This document shows, in pieces, positions 1-7,125 of a stretch of 9,111 nucleotides of DNA (the first letter of the stretch is position 1; the number at the start of each line of letters is the position of its first letter). This DNA comes from Clostridia bacterium. Lineage in GTDB: Bacteria; Bacillota; Clostridia; Oscillospirales; CAG-272. The translations under genes and the position numbers were made by a program. The stretch lies in assembly GCA_024408015.1 (NCBI GenBank), contig JAKSVJ010000032.1:1-9111 (forward strand). Reading direction: 5' to 3'. Below the pieces are notes generated by a model, which worked only from the letters and a program-made list of their open reading frames with translations, had not been told where the DNA came from and did no database searches.

Positions 1-536
1 TGACAGACGCGATTAAGCCAAGTGCTGTTCTCAACGATACATACAATGATAAGATAAACATTTGTACAGTTATCGGATTTCCTAACGGTTATTCAACAAC
101 TGCTGTTAAATGCTTTGAAACTGAAGATGCTGTAAAGAATGGTGCCGATGAAATTGATATGGTTATCAATATTGGTTGGCTCAAAGATAAAAAATATGAT
201 GATCTTTTGAATGAAATTATAGCAATCAAAAAATCATGTAACGGCAAACTTCTTAAAGTTATTATTGAAACATGTCTTCTAACAGATGAAGAGAAGATTA
301 AAATGTGTGAAATTGTAACTGCTTCTGGTGCAGATTACATCAAAACATCCACAGGATTTTCAACTGCAGGAGCTACATTTGACGATGTTGCATTATTTGC
401 TTCTCACGTTGGTCCGAACGTGAAAATCAAGGCTGCTGGTGGCATTTGATCAATTGAAGATGCGGAAAAATTCATGAGTTTAGGCGCTTCTAGACTTGGA
501 ACTAGCCGTATAGTAAAAATCGCTAAAACTTTATAG
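1..536 (+). pseudogene. deoC: deoxyribose-phosphate aldolase, 5'-partial and interrupted by an in-frame TGA
   Basis: Class I aldolase that cleaves 2-deoxyribose-5-phosphate to glyceraldehyde-3-phosphate and acetaldehyde, the last step of deoxynucleoside breakdown in the cytosol. The frame is open from base 3. It shows family motifs in order: CTVIGFP, the GADEIDMVINIG strand, KVIIETC, YIKTSTGF with the Schiff-base lysine at 342-344, and KAAGGI with the second active-site lysine at 429-431. About 35-40 N-terminal residues lie before the window, judged against Bacillus DeoC. At 447-449 a TGA falls where the family has arginine (GGVR or GGIR). The same frame then continues with 28 good DeoC residues (SIEDAEKF, then the phosphate-binding-type GASRLGTS) to a TAG at 534-536. 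One C-to-T change (CGA to TGA) would explain it. A truncated product would lose the end of the TIM barrel and probably be inactive. A sequencing error or readthrough remains possible. First gene seen of a deoC-deoD-deoB-cdd operon. Confidence 0.93.
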
Positions 537-548
537 GAGATAAATTTA

Positions 549-1298
549 ATGGCAAATTATCCTACACCTCATATTAATGCAAAACCAGGAGATTTCGGCA
601 AAACAGTTTTGATGCCTGGTGATCCATTAAGATCAAAATTTATTGCTGAGACTTTTCTTGAATCTCCAGTGCTAGTAAACAATGTTCGTGGAGTTCAAGG
701 TTACACAGGTACTTATAAAGGCACTAAAGTTAGTGTTATGGCGAGTGGAATGGGAATACCTTCTATTGGTATTTATTCTTACGAATTATATAATTTCTTT
801 GAGGTTGATAATATAATCCGTGTTGGTTCTTGTGGCGGTTATGCTGATAAAGTAAATCTTAGAGACATAATTATTGCGCAAGGCGCTTGTACAGATTCAA
901 ACTTTATGACTCAATTCCATTTACCAGGAGTATTTGCTCCAATTGCAGATTACACTCTTTTGCAAACTGCTGTTGATGCAGCTAAAGAACTTGGTTTCAC
1001 CAATACTCATGTTGGAAACATTCTTTCATCAGATAGATTCTATGGTGATGACGCAGAATTGCCAGAAGAAATGAAGGCAAAAAATCTTTGGAAAAAGATG
1101 GGGGTTCTTGGAGTGGAAATGGAAAGCGCTGCACTTTACGCAAATGCGGCAAGATGTGGCAAAAAAGCGCTTGGAATTTTCACTTGTTCAGACCATCTAT
1201 TTAAAACAGAGTTCACAACAGCAGAAGAAAGACAAAATTCATTTACAGATATGATGAAATTGGCTCTTGAAGTTGCTGTAAAAATGGAGGAACGATAG
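549..1298 (+). CDS. deoD: purine nucleoside phosphorylase, DeoD type
   Basis: Phosphorolyses purine (deoxy)ribonucleosides to free base and (deoxy)ribose-1-phosphate; the family is a cytosolic homohexamer. At 249 residues it is slightly longer than the usual 235-240. It aligns well with E. coli DeoD from memory: TPHINA with His8, LMPGDPLR near 21-28, NNVRG with Arg47, the IIRVGSCG strand with Arg91 and Ser94, GVEMES around 188-193 (ribose and base contacts), and SDH at 214-216 with the catalytic Asp215, followed by Arg228. All key residues are present, so it should be active. AGGAG at 535-539 overlaps the deoC stop and sits 9 nt before the ATG, which fixes the start. The stop TAG shares its last base with the next gene's GTG start, suggesting translational coupling to deoB. 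Confidence 0.96.
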   Translation: MANYPTPHINAKPGDFGKTVLMPGDPLRSKFIAETFLESPVLVNNVRGVQGYTGTYKGTKVSVMASGMGIPSIGIYSYELYNFFEVDNIIRVGSCGGYADKVNLRDIIIAQGACTDSNFMTQFHLPGVFAPIADYTLLQTAVDAAKELGFTNTHVGNILSSDRFYGDDAELPEEMKAKNLWKKMGVLGVEMESAALYANAARCGKKALGIFTCSDHLFKTEFTTAEERQNSFTDMMKLALEVAVKMEER

Positions 1299-2461
1299 TG
1301 AAGAGAGTATTTTTAATTGTGTTGGATAGTGCTGGTATAGGTGAAGCACCTGATGCCGAAAAATTTGGAGACGCAGGCACTCACACATTTAAAGCAATTT
1401 CAACATCACCGTATTTTAAGATTAACAACCTAAAAAAAGCAGGCATTGGTAATATTGAAGGACAAGATTTTCTTGGAAAAGAAGAAAAACCATATGCTGC
1501 CGTAGCAAGACTTCAAGAACGTTCAATGGGTAAAGATACTACAATTGGACACTGGGAGATTGCGGGTGTTTATTCTCCTGAACCACTTCCAACTTATCCA
1601 AATGGATTTCCAAAGGAAGTGCTAGATGAGTTTTCAAAAGCTACTGGCAGAGGTGTGTTGTGTAATCTTCCATATTCAGGAACTGAAGTCATTAATGATT
1701 ATGGCGATGAGCATGTTAAGACGGGCTCTCTTATTGTATACACAAGTGCAGATAGCGTATTTCAAATAGCGGCTCACGAGAGCATAGTGCCTTGTGAAAC
1801 TCTATATGAATATTGTCGTATGGCAAGAAAAATTCTCACAGGAAAGCATGCTGTAGGACGTGTAATTGCAAGACCATTTATTGGTGAATCGGGTAATTAC
1901 AAGAGAACAGCTAATAGACATGACTTTTCTTTGGAACCACGTTCAAAAACTGTTCTTGACTCCATAAAAGATTCCGGAAAAGACGTTATCGCGGTCGGGA
2001 AAATAACTGATATTTTTGCTGGTGTAGGAATTACAAAAACAATTTTTACTCATGGTAACACAGAAGGCATGGCTGTAACTTCAGATATTCAAAAAGAAGA
2101 TTTTAATGGTCTTTGCTTTGTGAATTTGGTTGATTACGATATGCTTTATGGACATAGAAGAGATGTTGAAGGTTATGCTAAAGCCATGACAGAATTTGAT
2201 GAATGGCTTGGCGGTTTTGTTGACAAAATGTTAGATGATGACGCACTAATTATCACGGCAGATCATGGTTGTGATCCTTCATATACTAAGACTACGGATC
2301 ATACTAGAGAATACACACCAATGATTCTTATAGGAAAGAAGATAAAGCCTGTAAATCTAGGTACTAGAAGCACATTCGCCGATATTGCTGCAACTGTTGC
2401 TGATATGCTTGATGTAAAAATTGACACAATAGGAAAGAGCTTTTTAGAGGAAGTACTATGA
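1298..2461 (+). CDS. deoB: phosphopentomutase
   Basis: Interconverts ribose- or deoxyribose-1-phosphate and the 5-phosphate, linking DeoD to DeoC and to the pentose phosphate pathway. It belongs to the alkaline phosphatase superfamily and uses two manganese ions. The 387 residues match the usual 390-400. Visible motifs: LDSAGIG with metal ligand Asp10; GKDTTIGHWEIAG with the phosphorylatable Thr81; YTSADSVFQIAAHE; GRVIARPFIG; NRHD; VDYDMLYGHRRD with Asp281 and His286; ADHGCDP with Asp322 and His323; and TDHTRE with His335. The start is GTG at 1298, set by GGAGG at 1286-1290 seven nt upstream, and overlaps the deoD stop by one base. Its own stop overlaps the cdd start (ATGA). Nothing looks degenerate. 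Confidence 0.96.
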   Translation: MKRVFLIVLDSAGIGEAPDAEKFGDAGTHTFKAISTSPYFKINNLKKAGIGNIEGQDFLGKEEKPYAAVARLQERSMGKDTTIGHWEIAGVYSPEPLPTYPNGFPKEVLDEFSKATGRGVLCNLPYSGTEVINDYGDEHVKTGSLIVYTSADSVFQIAAHESIVPCETLYEYCRMARKILTGKHAVGRVIARPFIGESGNYKRTANRHDFSLEPRSKTVLDSIKDSGKDVIAVGKITDIFAGVGITKTIFTHGNTEGMAVTSDIQKEDFNGLCFVNLVDYDMLYGHRRDVEGYAKAMTEFDEWLGGFVDKMLDDDALIITADHGCDPSYTKTTDHTREYTPMILIGKKIKPVNLGTRSTFADIAATVADMLDVKIDTIGKSFLEEVL

Positions 2462-2862
2462 CTGATGTAGAATTGATGCAAGAGGCTTATAAGGCGAGAG
2501 AATTTGCATATGCACCATATTCAAATTACATGGTTGGAGCAGCATTGCTTTGTTCTGATGGTAAAGTATACCATGGTTGCAATGTTGAAAGCGCAACTGA
2601 TACACCTACTATATGTGCAGAAAGAACTGCAATCTCAAAAGCTGTTAGCGAAGGCAGAAGAGATTTTATTGCCATTGCAATAGCAGGGGGAAGACGTGGT
2701 AGTATTTCTCCTTTGTGTGCACCTTGTGGTGTATGTCGTCAAGTAATCGCAGAGTTTTGTGATGATGATTTTAAAGTGGTACTTGGAACAACAGAAAAGA
2801 TAAAAATTTGCAAATTTGGAGAGTTGTTACCATTCGCTTTTAGAATTAATGATGTACAATGA
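2458..2862 (+). CDS. cdd: cytidine deaminase
   Basis: Hydrolytically deaminates cytidine and deoxycytidine to uridine and deoxyuridine; a zinc enzyme, tetrameric in the short bacterial form. The 134 residues fit that short form (about 130-136). Motifs: APYS near 19-22; GCNVES at 40-45 with Asn42 and Glu44, which bind ribose in the family; CAERTA with zinc ligand Cys53 and catalytic Glu55; and PCGVCRQ with zinc ligands Cys90 and Cys93. The ATG overlaps the deoB stop by four bases (ATGA), and a likely ribosome binding site (AGAGGAAG, about 2446-2453) lies inside deoB. It is the last gene of the deo operon. Its uridine product could be phosphorylated by the uridine kinase encoded farther downstream. 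Confidence 0.95.
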   Translation: MTDVELMQEAYKAREFAYAPYSNYMVGAALLCSDGKVYHGCNVESATDTPTICAERTAISKAVSEGRRDFIAIAIAGGRRGSISPLCAPCGVCRQVIAEFCDDDFKVVLGTTEKIKICKFGELLPFAFRINDVQ

Positions 2863-2888
2863 AATTCCCCCAAAAAATAAATAAACAC

Positions 2889-2923
2889 GCCCTACTTTTT
2901 TTGTTGACAAGAAAGAGTAGGGC
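2889..2923. repeat. inverted repeat between cdd and the binding-protein gene
   Basis: The arms GCCCTACT (2889-2896) and AGTAGGGC (2916-2923) are perfect complements. Pairing can extend through the T-rich inner arm to 14 bp with two G-U pairs, leaving the loop GTTGACA (2903-2909). In RNA it could act as a terminator for the deo operon, but the following tail (ATTTATAATAATC) is a weak U-run. In DNA it overlaps the -35 box and the spacer of the next promoter, so it could also be an operator. The sequence does not decide between the two. Confidence 0.75.
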
Positions 2924-2932
2924 ATTTATAAT
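2904..2932 (+). promoter_or_regulatory. consensus housekeeping promoter for the binding-protein gene
   Basis: TTGACA at 2904-2909 and TATAAT at 2927-2932 are separated by exactly 17 nt, so both hexamers match the sigma-70/SigA consensus perfectly. The start of transcription would be near 2939, giving a leader of about 44 nt to the ATG at 2983. This predicts strong expression of the lipoprotein, as is usual for the binding protein of an ABC importer. Confidence 0.88.
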
Positions 2933-2940
2933 AATCACAG

Positions 2941-2952
2941 TATATTAATATA
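2941..2952. repeat. 12-bp perfect palindrome just after the predicted transcription start
   Basis: TATATTAATATA is its own reverse complement and lies about 2-14 nt downstream of the predicted start, where a repressor could bind. In AT-rich DNA such palindromes also occur by chance, so an operator role is only a suggestion. Confidence 0.35.
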
Positions 2953-2982
2953 TACAATATTATACCTATTAGGAGAATGAAA

Positions 2983-4152
2983 ATGAAAAGATTTTTAAGC
3001 GTTGTTCTTTGCATTTCATTTGTTGCTTGCATGTTCGTGTTTGCATCATGCGGTAACAAACAGGGTGATACTACTAGTTACAAAGTAGCTATGATTACTG
3101 ACTACGGTGATATCACAGACGAATCATTCAACCAGACTACATATGAAGCTTGTAAAGCTTTCTGTGAAGCAAACAAAGTTCCTTTTGCTTACTTCAAACC
3201 AGCTGGTGACAACACAACAGACCGTGTTGCTATGATTGATAAAGCAATTGACGAAGGTTATAACGTAATTGTTATGCCAGGTTTCGCATTTGGTGGAGCT
3301 ATAGTTGAAGCTGCTCCAAAGAATAAGGATGTTAAGTTCATTGCTCTTGACGTATCAAAGGGCGATATTCTTGAAGCTGCAGTTCCAGGCTACGACTATG
3401 AACCAGACAAATATGAAATCAAAGATTATGTAGACCTTTCTAATGTTTACTGTGCAATCTATCAGGAAGAACTTTGTGGTTACATGGCTGGTTATGCAGC
3501 TGTTAAACTCGGTTACACAAAACTTGGCTTCCTTGGTGGTATGGCAGTTCCAGCCGTAGTTCGTTACGGTCATGGTTATGTTCAGGGTGTTGATGCTGCT
3601 GCTAAAGAACTTGGTATTACAGTTGATCTCAATTACGTTTACGGTGGCCAGTTCTTCGCAGATGCTGATATCACAGCTGTTATGGATACATGGTATTCAA
3701 CTGGCACAGAAATCGTATTCGCTTGTGGCGGCGGTATCTATGCTTCAGCTGCAGAAGCTGCTCAGAAAGTTAATGGAAAAGTAATTGGTGTTGACGTTGA
3801 CCAGAAGCCAATCATTGATGCTAAATATGGTGCAGGCATGACAGTTACATCAGCTATGAAGGGTCTTTACCCAGCTACATATGATGCTCTTACAGACATC
3901 ATCGTTGGTGGTAAATGGTCAGAATATGCTGGCAAGATCGTTAACCTTGGTCTTGTAAGTGGTTCAGATCCAACTCTCAACTATGTACAGATTCCAACAA
4001 CAACATCATTCCTCAAAGATGCATTCACAATGGATGATTACAAAGCTCTCGTTGCTGATATGTTCAGTGGCAAGATCACAGTTTCTAATGACATTAGTGC
4101 AATCCCTACAACTACTAACGTTACAGTTAACAACAAGGGTAACATTAAATAA
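2983..4152 (+). CDS. BMP/PnrA-family substrate-binding lipoprotein, nucleoside ABC transporter
   Basis: Extracytoplasmic, membrane-anchored receptor that probably captures nucleosides (BmpA, TmpC/PnrA, BmpA-like/NupN family). The ATG at 2983 is preferred over the in-frame ATG at 2977: AGGAG (2971-2975) is 7 nt from the former and only 1 nt from the latter. This gives 389 residues. A lipoprotein signal comes first: MKRF, a hydrophobic stretch, then the lipobox FASC with the lipidated cysteine at residue 23. The mature part shows family motifs: MITDYGDITDESFNQ, VIVMPGFAFG, a YQEELCGYMAGYAA segment, KLGFLGG followed by a YGHGYVQG block, and VIGVDVDQ near the C-terminal third. The gene ends in tandem stops TAA TAG. 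Codon use is richer in GCT, GGT and ACA than in neighbours, consistent with high expression. Nucleoside specificity is inferred from the family and from the flanking salvage genes. Confidence 0.92.
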   Translation: MKRFLSVVLCISFVACMFVFASCGNKQGDTTSYKVAMITDYGDITDESFNQTTYEACKAFCEANKVPFAYFKPAGDNTTDRVAMIDKAIDEGYNVIVMPGFAFGGAIVEAAPKNKDVKFIALDVSKGDILEAAVPGYDYEPDKYEIKDYVDLSNVYCAIYQEELCGYMAGYAAVKLGYTKLGFLGGMAVPAVVRYGHGYVQGVDAAAKELGITVDLNYVYGGQFFADADITAVMDTWYSTGTEIVFACGGGIYASAAEAAQKVNGKVIGVDVDQKPIIDAKYGAGMTVTSAMKGLYPATYDALTDIIVGGKWSEYAGKIVNLGLVSGSDPTLNYVQIPTTTSFLKDAFTMDDYKALVADMFSGKITVSNDISAIPTTTNVTVNNKGNIK

Positions 4153-4176
4153 TAGTTTTATTTAGAATACTTAACA

Positions 4177-4194
4177 TGTTCTGGACACAGAACA
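4177..4194 (+). other. small hairpin immediately upstream of the terminator
   Basis: TGTTCTG (4177-4183), loop GACA, CAGAACA (4188-4194) form a perfect 7-bp stem two nt before the terminator stem. GGACAC at 4183-4188 is also complementary to GTGTCC at 4203-4208 inside the terminator's 5' arm, so an alternative fold exists, though only 6 bp against 11 bp. It may protect the 3' end of the mRNA or modulate termination. Confidence 0.45.
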
Positions 4195-4196
4195 AC

Positions 4197-4229
4197 GCAA
4201 GGGTGTCCTCGTGACACCCTTGCTTTTTT
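4197..4229 (+). terminator. strong intrinsic terminator after the binding-protein gene
   Basis: GCAAGGGTGTC (4197-4207) pairs perfectly with GACACCCTTGC (4213-4223), an 11-bp stem with loop CTCGT, followed by six Ts (4224-4229). It lies between the lipoprotein and the ATPase gene of the same transporter. It therefore probably lowers, rather than abolishes, transcription of the membrane components relative to the abundant binding protein. A second promoter downstream is possible, but none is convincing. Confidence 0.9.
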
Positions 4230-4235
4230 CAACCT

Positions 4236-4249
4236 CGAGGATAGCCTCG
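4236..4249 (+). other. short hairpin in the leader of the ATPase gene
   Basis: CGAGG (4236-4240), loop ATAG, CCTCG (4245-4249) form a 5-bp stem after the terminator T-run and 46 nt before the ATPase start. It has no following T-run, so it is not a terminator. It could stabilise the 5' end of a processed mRNA. The stem is short and may be fortuitous. Confidence 0.3.
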
Positions 4250-4295
4250 CTAAATTTCGAAAATTATTAAATTTATATATAAGGCGGACAACAAT

Positions 4296-5837
4296 ATGGA
4301 ACAACCATATGCAATTGAAATGCTGCATATAACTAAAAAGTTCCCTGGAATTATTGCAAATGACGATGTAACTTTGCAGTTAAAACGTGGAGAGATTCAC
4401 GCACTTCTAGGTGAAAATGGAGCTGGCAAATCAACTTTGATGTCAGTTCTTTTCGGTTTATATCAAGCAGAGATTGGTGAAATTCGCAAAGACGGAAAAC
4501 CAGTCAAAATTAAAGACCCTAACGATGCCAATGCCCTAGGTATTGGTATGGTACATCAGCACTTTAAACTCGTAGAGTGTTTTAGTGTCCTTGATAATAT
4601 TATCTTGGGATGCGAGCCAAATACAGCCGGTTTTATAAAACGCAAAGAGGCTCGTGAAAAAATCATTGAGCTTTCAAATGCTTATGGTTTGCAAGTTGAC
4701 CCGGATGCAAAAATTGAAAATATCACAGTCGGCATGCAACAGAGAACGGAAATTCTCAAGACTTTGTATAGAGACAATGATATTTTGATTTTTGATGAAC
4801 CTACAGCTGTGCTCACTCCTGCCGAAATTTCAGAACTTATGCAGATTTTGAAGAACTTGAAAGCAGAAGGTAAATCTATTTTGTTTATTTCACATAAATT
4901 GAATGAAATTATGGAAGTTGCAGATAGATGTTCCGTTTTGCGTAAAGGTCGATATATCGGTACAGTTGAAATTGCTAACACAACAAAAGAAGAATTATGT
5001 AGCATGATGGTAGGACGTCCTGTTGAATTTGTTGTCCAAAAACAGGAAACTAAACCTGGTGAAGTTGCTCTTGAAGTTAAAAACTTGACTATTGTTGATA
5101 AAGTTCATAAGAAGAATGCAGTTAACAATGTATCATTCCAGGCAAGAAAAGGTGAAATCACATGTATTGCCGGAATTGATGGCAATGGACAAACTGAACT
5201 TGTTTATGGTATTACTGGTATTGAACCAATAAAATCAGGTTCTGTAATTATGTGTGGTAAAGATATTACACATACTTCAATTAGAAAAAGAAATAATTCT
5301 GGACTTGCTCATATTCCTGGAGACAGACACAAACATGGTCTTGTACTCGATTACTCTTTGGAAGACAATATGGTATTACAAACATATTTCAATCCTGAAT
5401 ATACAAATAAATATGGTTTGTTAAAGAGAAAGAATATTAGAGCAAATGCCGAATCGCTAATCGAAAAATATGATATTAGATCTGGTCAAGGTCCTATTAC
5501 AATTTCAAGAAGCATGTCCGGTGGTAACCAACAAAAAGCAATAGTAGGTCGTGAAATTGAAAGAGATTGCGATGTCCTTATTGCGGTGCAGCCTACAAGA
5601 GGTTTGGACGTTGGTGCTATTGAAAATATACACAAGTCAATTGTCTCCCTTAGAGATGCAGGAAAAGCAGTGTTACTCGTTTCTCTAGAACTTGATGAAG
5701 TAATGAGTGTGTCGGATAGAATCTTAGTTATGTATGAAGGTGAAATTGTGGGAGAATTCAATCCAAAGGAAACAACTCCTGAAGAATTGGGCCTCTACAT
5801 GGCAGGTGCTAAGAGAATGGAGGTAAATAATGCGTAA
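4296..5837 (+). CDS. nucleoside ABC importer, double ATP-binding subunit (NupO/YufO type)
   Basis: Cytoplasmic ATPase that powers nucleoside import; 513 residues with two fused ABC domains, as in the YufO/NupO and ribose-type families. Domain 1: Walker A GENGAGKST (39-47), Q-loop Gln88, signature region ITVGMQQR (143-150, a non-LSGGQ variant usual here), Walker B LIFDEPT with Asp167 and Glu168, H-loop His200. Domain 2: degenerate Walker A GIDGNGQTE (293-301), signature MSGGNQQK (407-414), and a Walker B in which the usual DE is VQ (VLIAVQPTRGLDVG). As is typical of this family, the second ATP site therefore looks catalytically weak. The start is set by AAGGCGG at 4281-4287, 8 nt before the ATG. 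The 3' end overlaps the first permease gene by 8 nt, so the two are probably translationally coupled. Confidence 0.94.
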   Translation: MEQPYAIEMLHITKKFPGIIANDDVTLQLKRGEIHALLGENGAGKSTLMSVLFGLYQAEIGEIRKDGKPVKIKDPNDANALGIGMVHQHFKLVECFSVLDNIILGCEPNTAGFIKRKEAREKIIELSNAYGLQVDPDAKIENITVGMQQRTEILKTLYRDNDILIFDEPTAVLTPAEISELMQILKNLKAEGKSILFISHKLNEIMEVADRCSVLRKGRYIGTVEIANTTKEELCSMMVGRPVEFVVQKQETKPGEVALEVKNLTIVDKVHKKNAVNNVSFQARKGEITCIAGIDGNGQTELVYGITGIEPIKSGSVIMCGKDITHTSIRKRNNSGLAHIPGDRHKHGLVLDYSLEDNMVLQTYFNPEYTNKYGLLKRKNIRANAESLIEKYDIRSGQGPITISRSMSGGNQQKAIVGREIERDCDVLIAVQPTRGLDVGAIENIHKSIVSLRDAGKAVLLVSLELDEVMSVSDRILVMYEGEIVGEFNPKETTPEELGLYMAGAKRMEVNNA

Positions 5838-7125
5838 GTTATTTAAAAATCAGTCTTTCCAAGCAATTTTTGCCTCATTGCTCTGTATTGTGATTGGTAT
5901 TTTAGCTGGTTTTGTTGCACTTTTAGCAATCAATCCAACAGGAGCAGTTAAGGGTATTGTTGATATTCTTAAGAATTTCATGACTTTTTCAAGGCCTCAA
6001 TCTCAAATTAAGTACTTGGGAAATACACTTGCAAAAACAGCTCCACTTATAATGTGCTCACTTTCAGTTTTGTTCTGCTATAAAGTAGGCCTATTTAATA
6101 TAGGTGCAGCTGGACAATACGTACTTGGCGCAGGGGCTTCAATCTACTTTGCACTTGCTTTTCACATGCCATGGTATGTATGTATTTTAGCTGCTATGGT
6201 AGTAGGTGCTGTAAGTGGTGCAATAATTGGTGTGTTTAAATCATATTTTTATGTTAATGAAGTTATGAGTGGCATTATGCTCAACTGGATTTCACTTTAT
6301 ACAACAAATACGATATTAGCTAATGTTAAAGAAACCGCAAGCCCATATACTAGAGTAATTCAAAGAGAAAATGCTAGTGCAATTATTCCAACCCTCGGAT
6401 TAGATAAGCTATTTAGCGACAACTCAAATGTTACTATTGCTCTTCCATTGACAATTATTATTGCTGTCATAGTTTGGTTCATCCTTGAAAAGACAAAACT
6501 TGGATTTGAACTTAAGGCTACCGGTTATAACAAACATGCTGCAAAGTATTGTGGTATGGCAGAAAAGAGAAATACAATAGTTACTCTAGCTGTTGGTGGC
6601 TCTCTCGCCGCACTTGGTGCAGCAATGTGGTACTTAACAGGTTATGAACAGTGGCAATGTAGCATATCGTCTATTCCGGGAATGGGATTTAATGGAATTG
6701 CTTCAGCATTCCTAGGCGGTTTAAACCCAATAGGTGCTATATTCTCATCATATTTCATTCAGCACATCACTGAAGGCGGTGCATTTGTTGATAAGACAAT
6801 GTATTGTGCACAGGTTTCAGACCTTATTTCTTCAATTATCATTTATGCGTGTGGATTTGTATTCTTCATCAAACATATGATTAATACTCGAATTAGAAAA
6901 GCTGAGGATAGAGAAGCAGAAATCGCAAAAGTTAACGCTGAAACAAATCCTGTTGCAATTGAAGAAACAGTTGTTGAAGTTGAATCACCAGTGGCTGTCG
7001 AAAGTGACAGTGTGGAAAACGAAGATGTTTCTAACGAAGAAATCAAAATAGAAGATACTCCAACTGAAATAGTTGAAGAAACAGTTAATGAAGATACAAC
7101 TGCAGAAAAGGAGGATTTACAATAA
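5830..7125 (+). CDS. nucleoside ABC importer, first permease subunit, with acidic C-terminal tail
   Basis: Integral membrane subunit of the NupP/YufP type (BPD_transp_2 family). GGAGG at 5819-5823 sits 6 nt before the ATG. The membrane domain spans about residues 10-350 with many hydrophobic segments. It includes the family motif FNIGAAGQYVLG (89-100), VNEVMSGIMLNWI (142-154), KATGYNKHAAKYCGM (229-243), and GMGFNGIASAFLGGLNP (284-300). After the last membrane segment (about 331-350) comes an extra tail. From residue 376 to 431 it holds 21 acidic residues against two lysines and repeats short E/V/T/D-rich blocks. Relatives are usually about 350-370 residues, so this tail of roughly 75 residues is an addition, predicted disordered and cytoplasmic. 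Its role is unknown. The stop overlaps the next permease's ATG by one base (TAATG). Confidence 0.92.
   Translation: MRKLFKNQSFQAIFASLLCIVIGILAGFVALLAINPTGAVKGIVDILKNFMTFSRPQSQIKYLGNTLAKTAPLIMCSLSVLFCYKVGLFNIGAAGQYVLGAGASIYFALAFHMPWYVCILAAMVVGAVSGAIIGVFKSYFYVNEVMSGIMLNWISLYTTNTILANVKETASPYTRVIQRENASAIIPTLGLDKLFSDNSNVTIALPLTIIIAVIVWFILEKTKLGFELKATGYNKHAAKYCGMAEKRNTIVTLAVGGSLAALGAAMWYLTGYEQWQCSISSIPGMGFNGIASAFLGGLNPIGAIFSSYFIQHITEGGAFVDKTMYCAQVSDLISSIIIYACGFVFFIKHMINTRIRKAEDREAEIAKVNAETNPVAIEETVVEVESPVAVESDSVENEDVSNEEIKIEDTPTEIVEETVNEDTTAEKEDLQ

Noticed and set aside
447..449. Genetic-code reassignment of TGA (or selenocysteine) as the explanation for the deoC stop
   Set aside because: deoB, cdd and udk all end at TGA exactly where their families end, so TGA is read as stop here. 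DeoC has arginine at this site, not selenocysteine.
2977..2979. ATG at 2977 as the lipoprotein start
   Set aside because: It is only one nt from the AGGAG box. The ATG at 2983 has normal 7-nt spacing and gives a standard lipoprotein signal peptide.
2933..2982. A purine or other riboswitch upstream of the lipoprotein gene
   Set aside because: The predicted leader is only about 44 nt, very AT-rich and lacks a three-way junction or any known aptamer motif.
3572..3784. Plus-strand open frame in an alternative frame within the lipoprotein gene
   Set aside because: It overlaps the well-supported lipoprotein frame, has no recognisable motif, and arises from biased codon use.
4251..4280. A promoter for the ATPase gene after the terminator
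   Set aside because: TATATA-like stretches exist near 4274-4280, but no -35-like hexamer is found at suitable spacing.
4682..5005. Minus-strand open frame inside the ATPase gene
   Set aside because: It is fully antisense to a strongly conserved ABC domain, has no family-like motif and no ribosome binding site. The other minus-strand frames inside deoB, the ATPase, the permeases and udk were dismissed for the same reasons.
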